Shown here piece by piece: positions 9,492 to 16,559 of a DNA stretch of 64,000 bases (position 1 is its first letter; each line of letters opens with the position of its first letter). Position numbers and translations under genes: made by a program. The notes below the pieces were generated by a model, which was not told the origin of the DNA, did not search any database, and worked only from the letters and a program-made list of their open reading frames with translations. Location of the stretch: positions 1,426,001 to 1,490,000 of the forward strand of contig NZ_CP046976.1 of NCBI RefSeq assembly GCF_030408415.1. The letters run 5' to 3'. The stretch comes from Corynebacterium appendicis CIP 107643 (lineage in GTDB: Bacteria; Actinomycetota; Actinomycetes; Mycobacteriales; Mycobacteriaceae).

Positions 9492-10076
9492 ATGACAACA
9501 TCACGCACCTCGGGCGCGCGCGGAACCAGTGCCGCCACCGACATCGCCTACATCGCGGTCTTCGCCGCCCTGATCTCCGTTCTGGGCTTCATCTCCATTC
9601 CCATCGGCGCCGCGGGAGTGCCGATCGTGCTGCAGAATGCCGCGACGATTCTCGCGGGCCTCGTGCTCGGCGGCCGCCGCGGTTTCCTGGCCACTGCCCT
9701 CTTCCTCCTTGTAGGCTGCTTCCTGCCTGTGCTCGCCGGCGGCAGCACCGTCATCCACGCCCTGGCTGGCCCGACTGTCGGCTACCTGGCGGGCTACCTG
9801 CTCGGCTCCGGTGCCGCCGGCCTGATCGCGTACCGCGCGCCGTTCAACAACAAGGCCGCGACAATCGCTGTCTTCTTCGTCGGCGGTCTCGTCGCGATCG
9901 CGTTCCAGTACGTTCTCGGCTCGTTCGGCCTGATGTGGCGCGCGGAGATGGGGCTCGGCGCCGCATTCGCCGCGCAGCTCGCGTTCATCCTCCCCGACCT
10001 GGGCAAGCTTGCAGTGATGGTCGCGATCGCCTTCGCCGTCCACTCCGCATTCCCGCAGCTGCGCCGCACCCGTTAA
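9492..10076 (+). CDS. bioY: Biotin ECF transporter S component
   Basis: The substrate-binding membrane subunit of the biotin energy-coupling-factor transporter, 194 residues. Five to six hydrophobic segments are visible, with the BioY hallmarks VPIVLQNAATILAGLVLGGRRG, a loop with LAGGSTVIHALAGPTVGYLAGY and the late LPDLGKLAVMV. The gene is first in bioY-bioM-bioN; bioM starts 9 bp after the stop. A dedicated biotin importer is expected because many corynebacteria are biotin auxotrophs. Confidence 0.95.
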   Translation: MTTSRTSGARGTSAATDIAYIAVFAALISVLGFISIPIGAAGVPIVLQNAATILAGLVLGGRRGFLATALFLLVGCFLPVLAGGSTVIHALAGPTVGYLAGYLLGSGAAGLIAYRAPFNNKAATIAVFFVGGLVAIAFQYVLGSFGLMWRAEMGLGAAFAAQLAFILPDLGKLAVMVAIAFAVHSAFPQLRRTR

Positions 10077-10085
10077 TCTCTCGTC

Positions 10086-10811
10086 GTGCCCACTATTTCC
10101 TTCGACCGCGCCAGCGTCGCCTACGACTCCGACGTCATTCTGCAGCCGCAGACCTTTGAGCTGACCGAGAAACGCATTGGGGTCATCGGCTCCAACGGCT
10201 CCGGCAAGTCGACGCTGGTGCGGCTCATCAACGGGCTGATCGAACCGTCGTCCGGCACCGTGTCGTACAACGGCCTCGACGTAGCCGAGCACGGCAAAGA
10301 CGTGCGCAAAAAAGTCGGATTCATCTTCTCCGACGCCGAGGCCCAGATCGTCATGCCGCGGGTGCGTGACGATATCGCGTTTTCCCTGCGCCGCTTCAAG
10401 CTGCCGAAGGCTGAAGTCAACGCTCGCGTCGACGACATGCTCGAGCGCTTCCAGCTTGCGGACCGCGCCGAGAACTCCCCCCACACCCTTTCCGGCGGCG
10501 AAAAACAGATGCTCGCTTTGGCCGCTGTCATGGTCATCGAACCGGAGACCATCATCGCCGATGAGCCGACAACACTGCTGGACATGCGCAACCGCCGCCG
10601 CATCGTCCGTGAGCTGACATCGCTGGACCAGCAGGTCATCGTGGTCACACACGACATCGACATGCTCACCGACTTCGATCGCGTCCTGTGCGTCAACAAC
10701 GGCGATATCGCCTTCGACGGCCCCGCCCGCAAGGCCATCGCGTTCTACACCGACCTGATGGACCAGCTGGACCGCGACGAGGCGGGCGAATCCGGGAACG
10801 TGGAGACTTAA
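10086..10811 (+). CDS. bioM: Biotin ECF transporter ATPase
   Basis: A 241-residue ABC ATPase that powers BioY. Walker A is GSNGSGKST, the signature is LSGGEKQM, Walker B is ETIIADEPTTL and the H-loop is VVTHD. The start is GTG 10086, 9 bp after bioY. The protein is of the EcfA type used by solo BioMNY modules in actinobacteria. The stop is 2 bp before the bioN start. Confidence 0.95.
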   Translation: MPTISFDRASVAYDSDVILQPQTFELTEKRIGVIGSNGSGKSTLVRLINGLIEPSSGTVSYNGLDVAEHGKDVRKKVGFIFSDAEAQIVMPRVRDDIAFSLRRFKLPKAEVNARVDDMLERFQLADRAENSPHTLSGGEKQMLALAAVMVIEPETIIADEPTTLLDMRNRRRIVRELTSLDQQVIVVTHDIDMLTDFDRVLCVNNGDIAFDGPARKAIAFYTDLMDQLDRDEAGESGNVET

Positions 10812-10813
10812 AC

Positions 10814-11431
10814 GTGCGCATCAGAGAGCTCCCCCTCGGGGTCTACGTGCCGGGCGACACCGTCGTGCACCGCGCCTCCCCAGCCGCGAAATTCGCTGCG
10901 CTCCTGCTCTTCATCATCCTGATCACGGTGCTGCCGACGAAGCCGTGGCACCCGCTCGCTGCCGCCGGCGGTGTGGCCGTGTTCTACGCGGTCGCGCGGA
11001 TCCCCTTCAAAACAGCCCTACACCAAGTGTTTCCGATCCTGCCGTTCATGGCGTTTATCGGTGCCTTCCTGTGGTGGCAAAGCGGCCTGGAGAAGATGCT
11101 CATCACGGTCTTCGGGCTCATCGCCGCACTGATGGCCGCCAGCTTGTTCACGCTGACCACCACCATCGAGGACCTCATGGAGGCGCTCGAGACCAATATG
11201 GCTCCTCTCGAGCGCATCGGCGTGCCTGTTGACACTGTAAGTCTCGCCATCGCGCTGACGATCCGCCAGATTCCGGTGCTGCTTGGTACGGCCAACGAGT
11301 CCCTAGACGCGCGAAAGGCCAGGGGCGCCAATATGTCGCTCCTGGCCTTCGGTACCCCGCTTGTCATCCGCAGCGTCCGCCACGCCCAGCTCACGGGCGA
11401 GGCGCTCATGGCGCGCGGCGCGGTGGATTGA
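10814..11431 (+). CDS. bioN: Biotin ECF transporter T component
   Basis: The 205-residue transmembrane coupling protein of the BioMNY transporter. Hydrophobic segments are at about residues 29-45, 50-68, 76-95 and 99-116, and the cytoplasmic coupling region near the C terminus has SLDARKARGANMSLL, an A-R-G motif of the EcfT family. Start at GTG 10814, 2 bp after the bioM stop. It converges on pspA, leaving 17 bp between stops. Confidence 0.93.
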   Translation: MRIRELPLGVYVPGDTVVHRASPAAKFAALLLFIILITVLPTKPWHPLAAAGGVAVFYAVARIPFKTALHQVFPILPFMAFIGAFLWWQSGLEKMLITVFGLIAALMAASLFTLTTTIEDLMEALETNMAPLERIGVPVDTVSLAIALTIRQIPVLLGTANESLDARKARGANMSLLAFGTPLVIRSVRHAQLTGEALMARGAVD

Positions 11432-11448
11432 AGCGCTCTAGATAATTC

Positions 11449-12309
11449 CTACTTCTCGCCGCGCAGCTCACGCATACGTGCTGCGACTGCGTCCTGATCG
11501 ACGTTCGAGTAGTCGGCGGCGGCGTCGGTCGCTGCATTGGAGGAAGAAGCGTTGCCCTTTTCGATCGCCGGCTTAGAACCGGACTCGAGCTGGCCGCCCA
11601 TCTCGGCGCGGATCTGCTCGAGGCGGCTGTGACCCGCCATCTGGATGCCGGCCTGCTCGACCTCGGCCATGCGGCCCTGGACGGAGTTCTGGGCGAGCTC
11701 AGCTTGGCCGAGAGCGTTGGAGTAGCGGCGCTCGATCTTCTCGCGGACCTGCTCCAGGTTCGGGGACGAACCGTCGGTGATCGAGTTCATGGACTGCAGG
11801 GACTCGGCGACCTTCTCCTGCATCTTCGCCTGCTCCAGCTGGGACAGGAGCTTGGAGCGCTCCGCCACCTGCTGCTGCAGCTTCATGGAGTTGCGCTCGA
11901 CAGCCTGCTTCGCCTGCTCCGCCTGCTGGAGAGCCTGGTCGTGCATGGTCTTGGTGTCCTCGACGCCCTGCTCGGCGGTGACTAGCTGAGCGGCGAAAGC
12001 CTCAGCGGCGTTCTCATACTCGGTCGCCTTGGCATTGTCGCCCTCAGCGCGGGACTTGTCGGCCAACTGCAGGGCCTGCTTGGTGTTCGCCTGCAGCTTC
12101 TCCACGTCAGCCAGACGGCGGTTGAGCTGCATCTCCAGCTGGCGCTGGTTTCCAATCACAGCCGCTGCCTGCTGGGAGAGCTCCTGGTGCTGGCGCTGCG
12201 CCTCACCGATTGCCTGCTCGATCTGGATCTTCGGGTCGGCGTTCTCCTCGATCTTGTTGTCGAAGAGGGCCATCAGGTAATTCCAGAATTTGCTGAACGG
12301 ATTAGCCAT
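11449..12309 (-). CDS. pspA: Phage shock protein A / IM30 homologue
   Basis: A 286-residue, almost entirely coiled-coil protein ([51 protein letters not shown]) of the PspA/Vipp1 family, which binds stressed inner membrane. The last 50 residues form a less ordered tail ending [14 protein letters not shown], as in actinobacterial PspA. It follows clgR on the same strand, and ClgR activates the psp genes in mycobacteria, so the pair is expected to form a membrane-stress module. Confidence 0.93.
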   Translation of the reverse strand: MANPFSKFWNYLMALFDNKIEENADPKIQIEQAIGEAQRQHQELSQQAAAVIGNQRQLEMQLNRRLADVEKLQANTKQALQLADKSRAEGDNAKATEYENAAEAFAAQLVTAEQGVEDTKTMHDQALQQAEQAKQAVERNSMKLQQQVAERSKLLSQLEQAKMQEKVAESLQSMNSITDGSSPNLEQVREKIERRYSNALGQAELAQNSVQGRMAEVEQAGIQMAGHSRLEQIRAEMGGQLESGSKPAIEKGNASSSNAATDAAADYSNVDQDAVAARMRELRGEK

Positions 12310-12362
12310 GGTGGGAGATTCGCCTTTCTACTGCGTGGTGTAGCGCCACGCCATGTAATTCG

Positions 12363-12430
12363 TCGCTAACGGTTCAATCGTAGCGGAGAAAATCCGAGTG
12401 TGCGGGGGCGCACGAGGGGCGCACGATAAG
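12363..12430 (-). promoter_or_regulatory. clgR-pspA intergenic region: possible ClgR site and hairpin
   Basis: The 140 bp between clgR and pspA hold two weak signals. On the + strand CGCTAACGGTT (12364-12374) agrees at 9 of 11 positions with the CGCYNANRGCG core described for ClgR; it lies about 55 bp upstream of pspA. On the minus strand, after clgR, the 9-mer GTGCGCCCC is repeated in tandem and GTGCG-cccc-CGCAC can fold, followed a few bases later by ATTTT, a weak terminator. Both are suggestions only. Confidence 0.3.
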
Positions 12431-12449
12431 CCCGCGCAGCTGCCAGTAG

Positions 12450-12836
12450 TTAGACCTCCGCGGCCGCCGGCGGAGTGTGCGCCAGCTCGTCCTCCATCGC
12501 CTGCAGCGACAGATTCGCGGCAGCTTCGAGCAGCAGCTCGGACACAGTCGTATCCAGCGCCACGCACACCGACGCGAGCAGCTCGGAGGAAACTTCCTTG
12601 CGGCCTCGCTCCAGCTCGGAAATGTATCCCGGCGAGACGCGGGCTTCGTTGGCCAGCTCGCGCAGGGTCACGCCCTTGTCAGCGCGGAACGCCCGCAACG
12701 ACATGCCCAGAGCCTCACGCAGGAGCGGTTCGCGCACCTTGGTTTCCGCATTCTTCTGTGCGCGTGCGGGAGCGTTTTCCGGTGCGGAAGAAGTCGTCGG
12801 GCCGTGCTGGTAATTGAGCGTCGTTGTAGTTGCCAT
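12450..12836 (-). CDS. clgR: HTH transcriptional activator ClgR
   Basis: A 128-residue XRE-type regulator with the helix-turn-helix LREALGMSLRAFRADKGVTLRELANEARVSPGYISELERGRKEVS at about residues 42-85. ClgR activates Clp protease genes and, in mycobacteria, psp genes in response to envelope and proteotoxic stress. The ATG at 12836 begins MATTTTLNY; reading further upstream would overlap cinA. The gene follows cinA by 8 bp, so clgR is probably the last gene of a pgsA-cinA-clgR transcript. The C terminus (HTPPAAAEV) resembles the Ala-Ala-ending tails that make ClgR a Clp substrate in relatives. Confidence 0.93.
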   Translation of the reverse strand: MATTTTLNYQHGPTTSSAPENAPARAQKNAETKVREPLLREALGMSLRAFRADKGVTLRELANEARVSPGYISELERGRKEVSSELLASVCVALDTTVSELLLEAAANLSLQAMEDELAHTPPAAAEV

Positions 12837-12844
12837 CACGTCGT

Positions 12845-13471
12845 TCAACGATTCTCCCGTCCGTTTTGTTCCCGGTTTCCGTGATCTTCTTCCCATTCAA
12901 TCTCATGCAGCACGGCCAGGATCGCGGCACTTACCGCCAGCTCGCGGATCTCCTGCCTCTCACCCACCAGGACGCGCACCGGTTCGTTCCCGCCGGGAAT
13001 GAGCGCGAATTGGGTCGTCGGGGCTGCCCCGTCTTCATCCGCCGCATCCGCGAGAATTTCCGCGGCCGGGCTCGACACCGTGCGCGACGGCCCCGACACA
13101 GCGATATGGACCTCACCCACTGGATGGCCGTCCTGCGGGTCGGGCCCAGCGACGCCGGTCAGAGCCACTCCCCATGTCGCGCCGCATCTCCCCCGCGCGC
13201 CACGCGCCATGTGGCGGGCAGTCACCGCCGCGACAGGGCCACGGCTGTCCAGCACCTTCTCCGGCACACCAGCCAGCGTCGACTTCAACTCCGTGGCGTA
13301 AGTGACCAGACCGCCTCGCAGCACGTTGGAGGCACCCGGCACAGTCGCCACAGTCGCGCTTGCCAGCCCCGCCGTAAGGGATTCGCAGAACGCGACAGTC
13401 TCGCCACGTGACGTGAGCGTGCGGACGAGGGCGGTGGCGGGTGCATCGTCGATAAGCGTGCCCTGTGTCAT
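12845..13471 (-). CDS. CinA C-terminal-type nicotinamide-nucleotide amidohydrolase
   Basis: A 208-residue stand-alone CinA C-terminal domain (PncC type), lacking the N-terminal MoCF domain. Typical pieces are VAFCESLTAGLASATVATVPGASNVLRGGLVTYA, where Ser-Leu-Thr-Ala-Gly is the active-site loop, and WGVALTGVAGPDPQDGHPVGEVHIAV. Members deamidate NMN to NaMN for NAD recycling. The ATG overlaps the pgsA stop (ATGA). An 11-mer copy encodes LIDD right after the start (13447-13457). Confidence 0.9.
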   Translation of the reverse strand: MTQGTLIDDAPATALVRTLTSRGETVAFCESLTAGLASATVATVPGASNVLRGGLVTYATELKSTLAGVPEKVLDSRGPVAAVTARHMARGARGRCGATWGVALTGVAGPDPQDGHPVGEVHIAVSGPSRTVSSPAAEILADAADEDGAAPTTQFALIPGGNEPVRVLVGERQEIRELAVSAAILAVLHEIEWEEDHGNREQNGRENR

Positions 13472-14025
13472 GCGGCCTTCCTGTTTGCCTTGGCGCCGTC
13501 GACGAGGTACTGGACGCCCGTGACCACCGTGACCACGACTGCGATGAGCATGACCACGAGCGTCGGCAGGTCCATCCAGCCCGGCAGCGGGCTCAGGTAC
13601 ATCGCCACGCCGACGGTTTGCAGCACAGTCTTGAGCTTGCCACCCCTCGACGCGGGAACAACCTTGCCGTTTCGCAGCATTCCCATGCGCCAAAACGTGA
13701 TGCCCAGCTCGCGCACGATGATCACGACCGTGATCCAGATCGGCAGTGGTCCCGCGATATTCAGCGTGACCAGCGCCGTGATCATCAGCGCCTTATCGGC
13801 GATCGGGTCGGCGATCTTGCCGAAGTCTGTGACCAGCCCCCGCGAGCGCGCGATGTCGCCGTCGAGCTTGTCGGTGATCATGAGTGCGACGAACACGCCG
13901 AACGCCCACCACCACCGCTCCGAGAGCACGAGCCACGCGAAGACAGGGATGAACAGGATACGCAACGACGTCAGAATGTTGGGCAGGTTCCAATTCGACG
14001 GCGTGGTCTGGCTCGGAGCATTCAC
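13468..14025 (-). CDS. pgsA: CDP-alcohol phosphatidyltransferase, PgsA-like
   Basis: A 185-residue membrane enzyme, most likely CDP-diacylglycerol-glycerol-3-phosphate 3-phosphatidyltransferase. The diagnostic D-x2-D-G-x2-A-R-x8-G-x3-D-x3-D motif is intact (DKLDGDIARSRGL followed by TDFGKIADPIAD). Further hydrophobic segments occur at WAFGVFVALMI, IWITVVIIVREL and PTLVVMLIAVVVTVV. Start GTG 14025: TAGGGT lies exactly 7 nt upstream, so the message is probably leaderless. The locus matches the second pgsA-like gene (pgsA2/A3) upstream of cinA-clgR in C. glutamicum, so paralogue identity is less certain than the chemistry. Confidence 0.88.
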   Translation of the reverse strand: MNAPSQTTPSNWNLPNILTSLRILFIPVFAWLVLSERWWWAFGVFVALMITDKLDGDIARSRGLVTDFGKIADPIADKALMITALVTLNIAGPLPIWITVVIIVRELGITFWRMGMLRNGKVVPASRGGKLKTVLQTVGVAMYLSPLPGWMDLPTLVVMLIAVVVTVVTGVQYLVDGAKANRKAA

Positions 14026-14032
14026 ACTCCCA

Positions 14033-14061
14033 ACCCTACATTCCGTGCGGCACGCTAGACT
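14033..14061. promoter_or_regulatory. Divergent -10 boxes for pgsA and the YciI gene
   Basis: In the 44-bp gap, TAGGGT (minus strand, 14038-14033) lies 7 nt before the pgsA GTG and TAGACT (plus strand, 14056-14061) lies 8 nt before the YciI ATG. Neither start has a Shine-Dalgarno, so both mRNAs are predicted leaderless. Confidence 0.55.
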
Positions 14062-14069
14062 TCCGGCCC

Positions 14070-14354
14070 ATGACCTACTTCATTGCGACATACACGTACG
14101 GCGAGAAAGCACTCATCCAGGACACGCGTCCGGCGCACCGGGACTTCATCACGGGGTTGAAAGACGAGGGAAAGATCGTCGCCGCCGGGCCGTTCGCGGG
14201 CGATGAGCAGTCCGCGATCATCGTCCGCCTGCCCGAGGACGCAACGCTGACCGACGCCGAAGCATTGCTTGCCGACGACCCCTACCTCGCCGCCGGCGCC
14301 CTCACCGACCGGACTATCCGTGAATGGAGCCCGGTCATCAACATCTGGGACTAG
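14070..14354 (+). CDS. YciI family protein
   Basis: A 94-residue protein of the YciI/dimeric alpha-beta barrel fold: TYFIATYTYG at the N terminus, RPAHRDFITGLKDEGKIVAAGPFAGDEQSAIIV in the middle (the conserved His-Arg and G-P-F positions are present) and an ending EWSPVINIWD. Family members are small, dimeric and mostly uncharacterised; some are dehydrochlorinase-like. It is divergent from pgsA and convergent with terC, with 9 bp between stops. Confidence 0.88.
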   Translation: MTYFIATYTYGEKALIQDTRPAHRDFITGLKDEGKIVAAGPFAGDEQSAIIVRLPEDATLTDAEALLADDPYLAAGALTDRTIREWSPVINIWD

Positions 14355-14363
14355 CTGCCCCTC

Positions 14364-15539
14364 TTATTTCTTCCTGCCACCGCGCGCGACATCCAGGTGG
14401 TCGGTTGCGCGAGAACCGGTGGCGGTGTGGTCGCCCTTGCCGGAGGTGGCCGGGTCGTCGATCCACTCGATGTGGTGACCCTGATTGTCCACCTTGCGGC
14501 GGTTGCCGTGGTCGTCGTAGTCCACGTGGAACTGCTGCTCCTCGCGGCTGGACCGGCCGGCCTTCACGTCAGCGCGCTCCTTGATGACGGAGGCAACTGC
14601 CGTCACCACGAGCACACCCACGATGACGACCAGAGACAAGACCGTGCCGACCTCCGGCACGTTCAATCCCTCGCCGCCGTTGATGAACGGCAAGTTGTTC
14701 TCATGCAGGGCGTGCAGCAACAGCTTCACCCCGATGAACCCCAGCACCACCGCAAGTCCGTACGGCAGGTACACGAGCTTGTCCAGCAGGCCGTTGAGCA
14801 AGAAGTACAACTGGCGCAGGCCCAGCAGCGCGAACGCGTTGGCCGCGAACACCAGGAACGGTTCCTGCGTAATGCCGTAAATCGCCGGGATGGAGTCAAA
14901 GGCGAACATCACGTCGATGAAGCCAATCGACAGCAACGCCACGAACAGTGGCGTCACGGCTTTCTTTCCGGCCTCCGTCGCCGAGAACAGCCGGTCGCCG
15001 TGGTAGGACTTCGTGACCGGAATGACCTTGCGCAGGGTCTTGACCACGAACATGTCGTTCGGGTCCGGGTCCTCTTGGTCCGTCGCTTCGTCGTACACCA
15101 GCTTGATCGCGGTGTAGAGCAGGAACGCGGCGAAAATGTAGAAGACGTCAGACCACGCCTCAATGATGACCGCACCCAGCAGGATGAACAGCAGGCGGCA
15201 GATCAGGGCGAAGACGATGCCGATGAGCAGCACCTTCTGCTGGTACGCGCGCGGAATCTTGAACGAACTCATGATCAGCGCGAACACGAACAAGTTGTCC
15301 ACGCTGAGCGAGAGCTCCGTGATGTAGCCGGTGAAGAATTGGACGCCGTGCTCGGCATCCCACAGCCACCAGACGATGCCGCCAAAAATGCAGGCCATCG
15401 TCATGTAGAACGCGGCCCAGCCGCCTGATTCCTTCATCGTCGGTTCGTGCGGGGTGCGCACGTGCGAGACGAAATCGAAGATGAAGAAGCTGAGAATCAC
15501 GACTGACGTGATTAGCCAGATCGAAAGGGGCACATGCAT
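14364..15539 (-). CDS. TerC family membrane protein
   Basis: A 391-residue polytopic protein of the TerC/Alx family, which in other bacteria exports or handles manganese. Nine or so membrane segments include the acidic-residue motifs GYITELSLSVDNLFVFALIM and SIGFIDVMFAFDSIPAIYGI, the two halves of the family signature. A charged cytoplasmic tail of about 70 residues (His/Asp-rich: FHVDYDDHGNRRK) follows the last segment. Translation starts at ATG 15539 behind a perfectly placed GGAGG that is trapped in a leader hairpin; see the riboswitch entry. Confidence 0.92.
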   Translation of the reverse strand: MHVPLSIWLITSVVILSFFIFDFVSHVRTPHEPTMKESGGWAAFYMTMACIFGGIVWWLWDAEHGVQFFTGYITELSLSVDNLFVFALIMSSFKIPRAYQQKVLLIGIVFALICRLLFILLGAVIIEAWSDVFYIFAAFLLYTAIKLVYDEATDQEDPDPNDMFVVKTLRKVIPVTKSYHGDRLFSATEAGKKAVTPLFVALLSIGFIDVMFAFDSIPAIYGITQEPFLVFAANAFALLGLRQLYFLLNGLLDKLVYLPYGLAVVLGFIGVKLLLHALHENNLPFINGGEGLNVPEVGTVLSLVVIVGVLVVTAVASVIKERADVKAGRSSREEQQFHVDYDDHGNRRKVDNQGHHIEWIDDPATSGKGDHTATGSRATDHLDVARGGRKK

Positions 15540-15546
15540 GAATTGA

Positions 15547-15676
15547 ACCTCCGGTTGCGACGAAAAATAACCGGAGGTCTCCCCCACCCTTTCACGTGAT
15601 GGGCCGCCTGGACCGGGAACCGCGTACGGTTGGCCGTGTTGACGATCCGAGGCGCTTTCGGGGTACTCCCCTCCAA
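15547..15676 (-). ncRNA. Probable yybP-ykoY (Mn2+) riboswitch controlling terC
   Basis: The terC leader, read on the minus strand, runs TTGGAGGGGAGTACCCCG..., ATCGTCAACACGG..., GGGTGGGGGAGACCTCC. The GGGGAGTA loop, the GTCAACA segment and the 3' GGTGG-GAGACC block resemble the yybP-ykoY aptamer, a known manganese sensor that commonly precedes TerC-family genes. The 3' strand CCTCC (minus strand 15577-15573) can pair either with GGAGG at 15674-15670, closing the aptamer, or with the terC Shine-Dalgarno (GGAGG, 15552-15548) through the 10-bp hairpin ACCTCCGGTT/AACCGGAGGT (15578-15569 and 15556-15547). The two pairings exclude each other, giving a translation switch that manganese should turn on. 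Confidence 0.7.
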
Positions 15677-15784
15677 CAGGGAGCAACACTACTCGATCGA
15701 CGGGGTACACTCACACCCCGACCCGCCTGCGCCGACCGCCGGAGTGTGCCTAACTCACCGCCTCGTCGGGCACCACGTACAAAA

Positions 15785-15847
15785 CCAGCTACTTGGATCC
15801 AGCTATTTACTGCTTTTGGGGGCGAATAGCTGGATCCAAGTAGCTGG
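15785..15847 (-). terminator. Long perfect palindrome built of 14-bp units; likely terminator after the DJ-1 gene
   Basis: Two 23-nt arms (15785-15807 and 15825-15847) are perfectly complementary around a 17-nt loop. Each arm contains two copies of a short unit 14 bp apart: CCAGCTA at 15785 and 15799, TAGCTGGAT at 15827 and 15841. On the minus strand the hairpin is followed by TTTT, so it can end transcripts coming from ftsK and the DJ-1 gene. The 416-bp interval 15540-15955 otherwise holds only the terC leader; 15848-15955 shows nothing recognisable. Confidence 0.6.
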
Positions 15848-15955
15848 ATTCTCAGAGGAGCACCGTGTTACGGGGCTGGCGGAGGGATGCCGGGAATCGG
15901 GTGGCGGGGTTGGGTGCCGTGGGCTGATGGAGAGACCGCCGTTAGGGCGCCGATC

Positions 15956-16540
15956 TCACACTGCGTACGGGTCATCCCCGGGATCGAGGTTCAGCCGGAG
16001 CTCGATAGCGTCGGCGACTTTGTTGACCGTGCCGGTCCCCCACTGATCCGCCACGAAAGCGGCAGCCATGTCGATGCCAGCCGAGACACCCGACGAGGTC
16101 CAACGGTCCCGGTCGTGAACCCACCGGGCGGCGCGGTGCCACTCGACACTGGTGCCAAAGCTCGTCGCCCAGGTGAAAGCTCGCTTGTTGCTTGTCGCCG
16201 CGTAGCCGTCCAAAAGTCCTGCAGCGGCCAGCAGCGCGGAGCCGGTGCAGACAGACATGAGGGTCCGTGAGTTGGCGGCCATCGTCTTCACCTGACAAAG
16301 AAAAGCCTCATCGTGGACCAGCCGACGGGTGCCTGCCCCTCCCGGGACGAACAGGACATCGCCGGTCTTTGTTCCGAAATCGCCATCGACTCCGAGTGTC
16401 ATTCCCTGCGACGAAGTAACTGGCTTACCGTCGGCTGAGAGGAATTCCGTTTCCAGCCCGTCAACCTTTGAGAAGACCTCGGCGGGACCAGCGACATCGA
16501 GAAGCTCGACGTGCGGAAAGAGGATGACGGACACCCGCAT
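15956..16540 (-). CDS. DJ-1/PfpI family protein, isonitrile-hydratase-like
   Basis: A 194-residue class-I glutamine-amidotransferase-like protein. RVSVILFPHVELLDVAGPAEVF is the family start, DVLFVPGGAGTRRL the middle, and MSVCTGSALLAAAGLLDGYAAT contains the nucleophile elbow with Cys followed by Thr-Gly-Ser, as in isonitrile hydratase (InhA) and related enzymes. ATSNKRAFTW and the ending SSGVSAGIDMAAAFVADQWG are also typical. The ATG at 16540 lies 19 bp after the ftsK stop, so it may be read from the ftsK transcript. Its neutral codon use looks slightly less GC-biased than the neighbours. Substrate unknown. Confidence 0.85.
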   Translation of the reverse strand: MRVSVILFPHVELLDVAGPAEVFSKVDGLETEFLSADGKPVTSSQGMTLGVDGDFGTKTGDVLFVPGGAGTRRLVHDEAFLCQVKTMAANSRTLMSVCTGSALLAAAGLLDGYAATSNKRAFTWATSFGTSVEWHRAARWVHDRDRWTSSGVSAGIDMAAAFVADQWGTGTVNKVADAIELRLNLDPGDDPYAV

Positions 16541-16559
16541 TCCCTGATCCCCGCACCTG

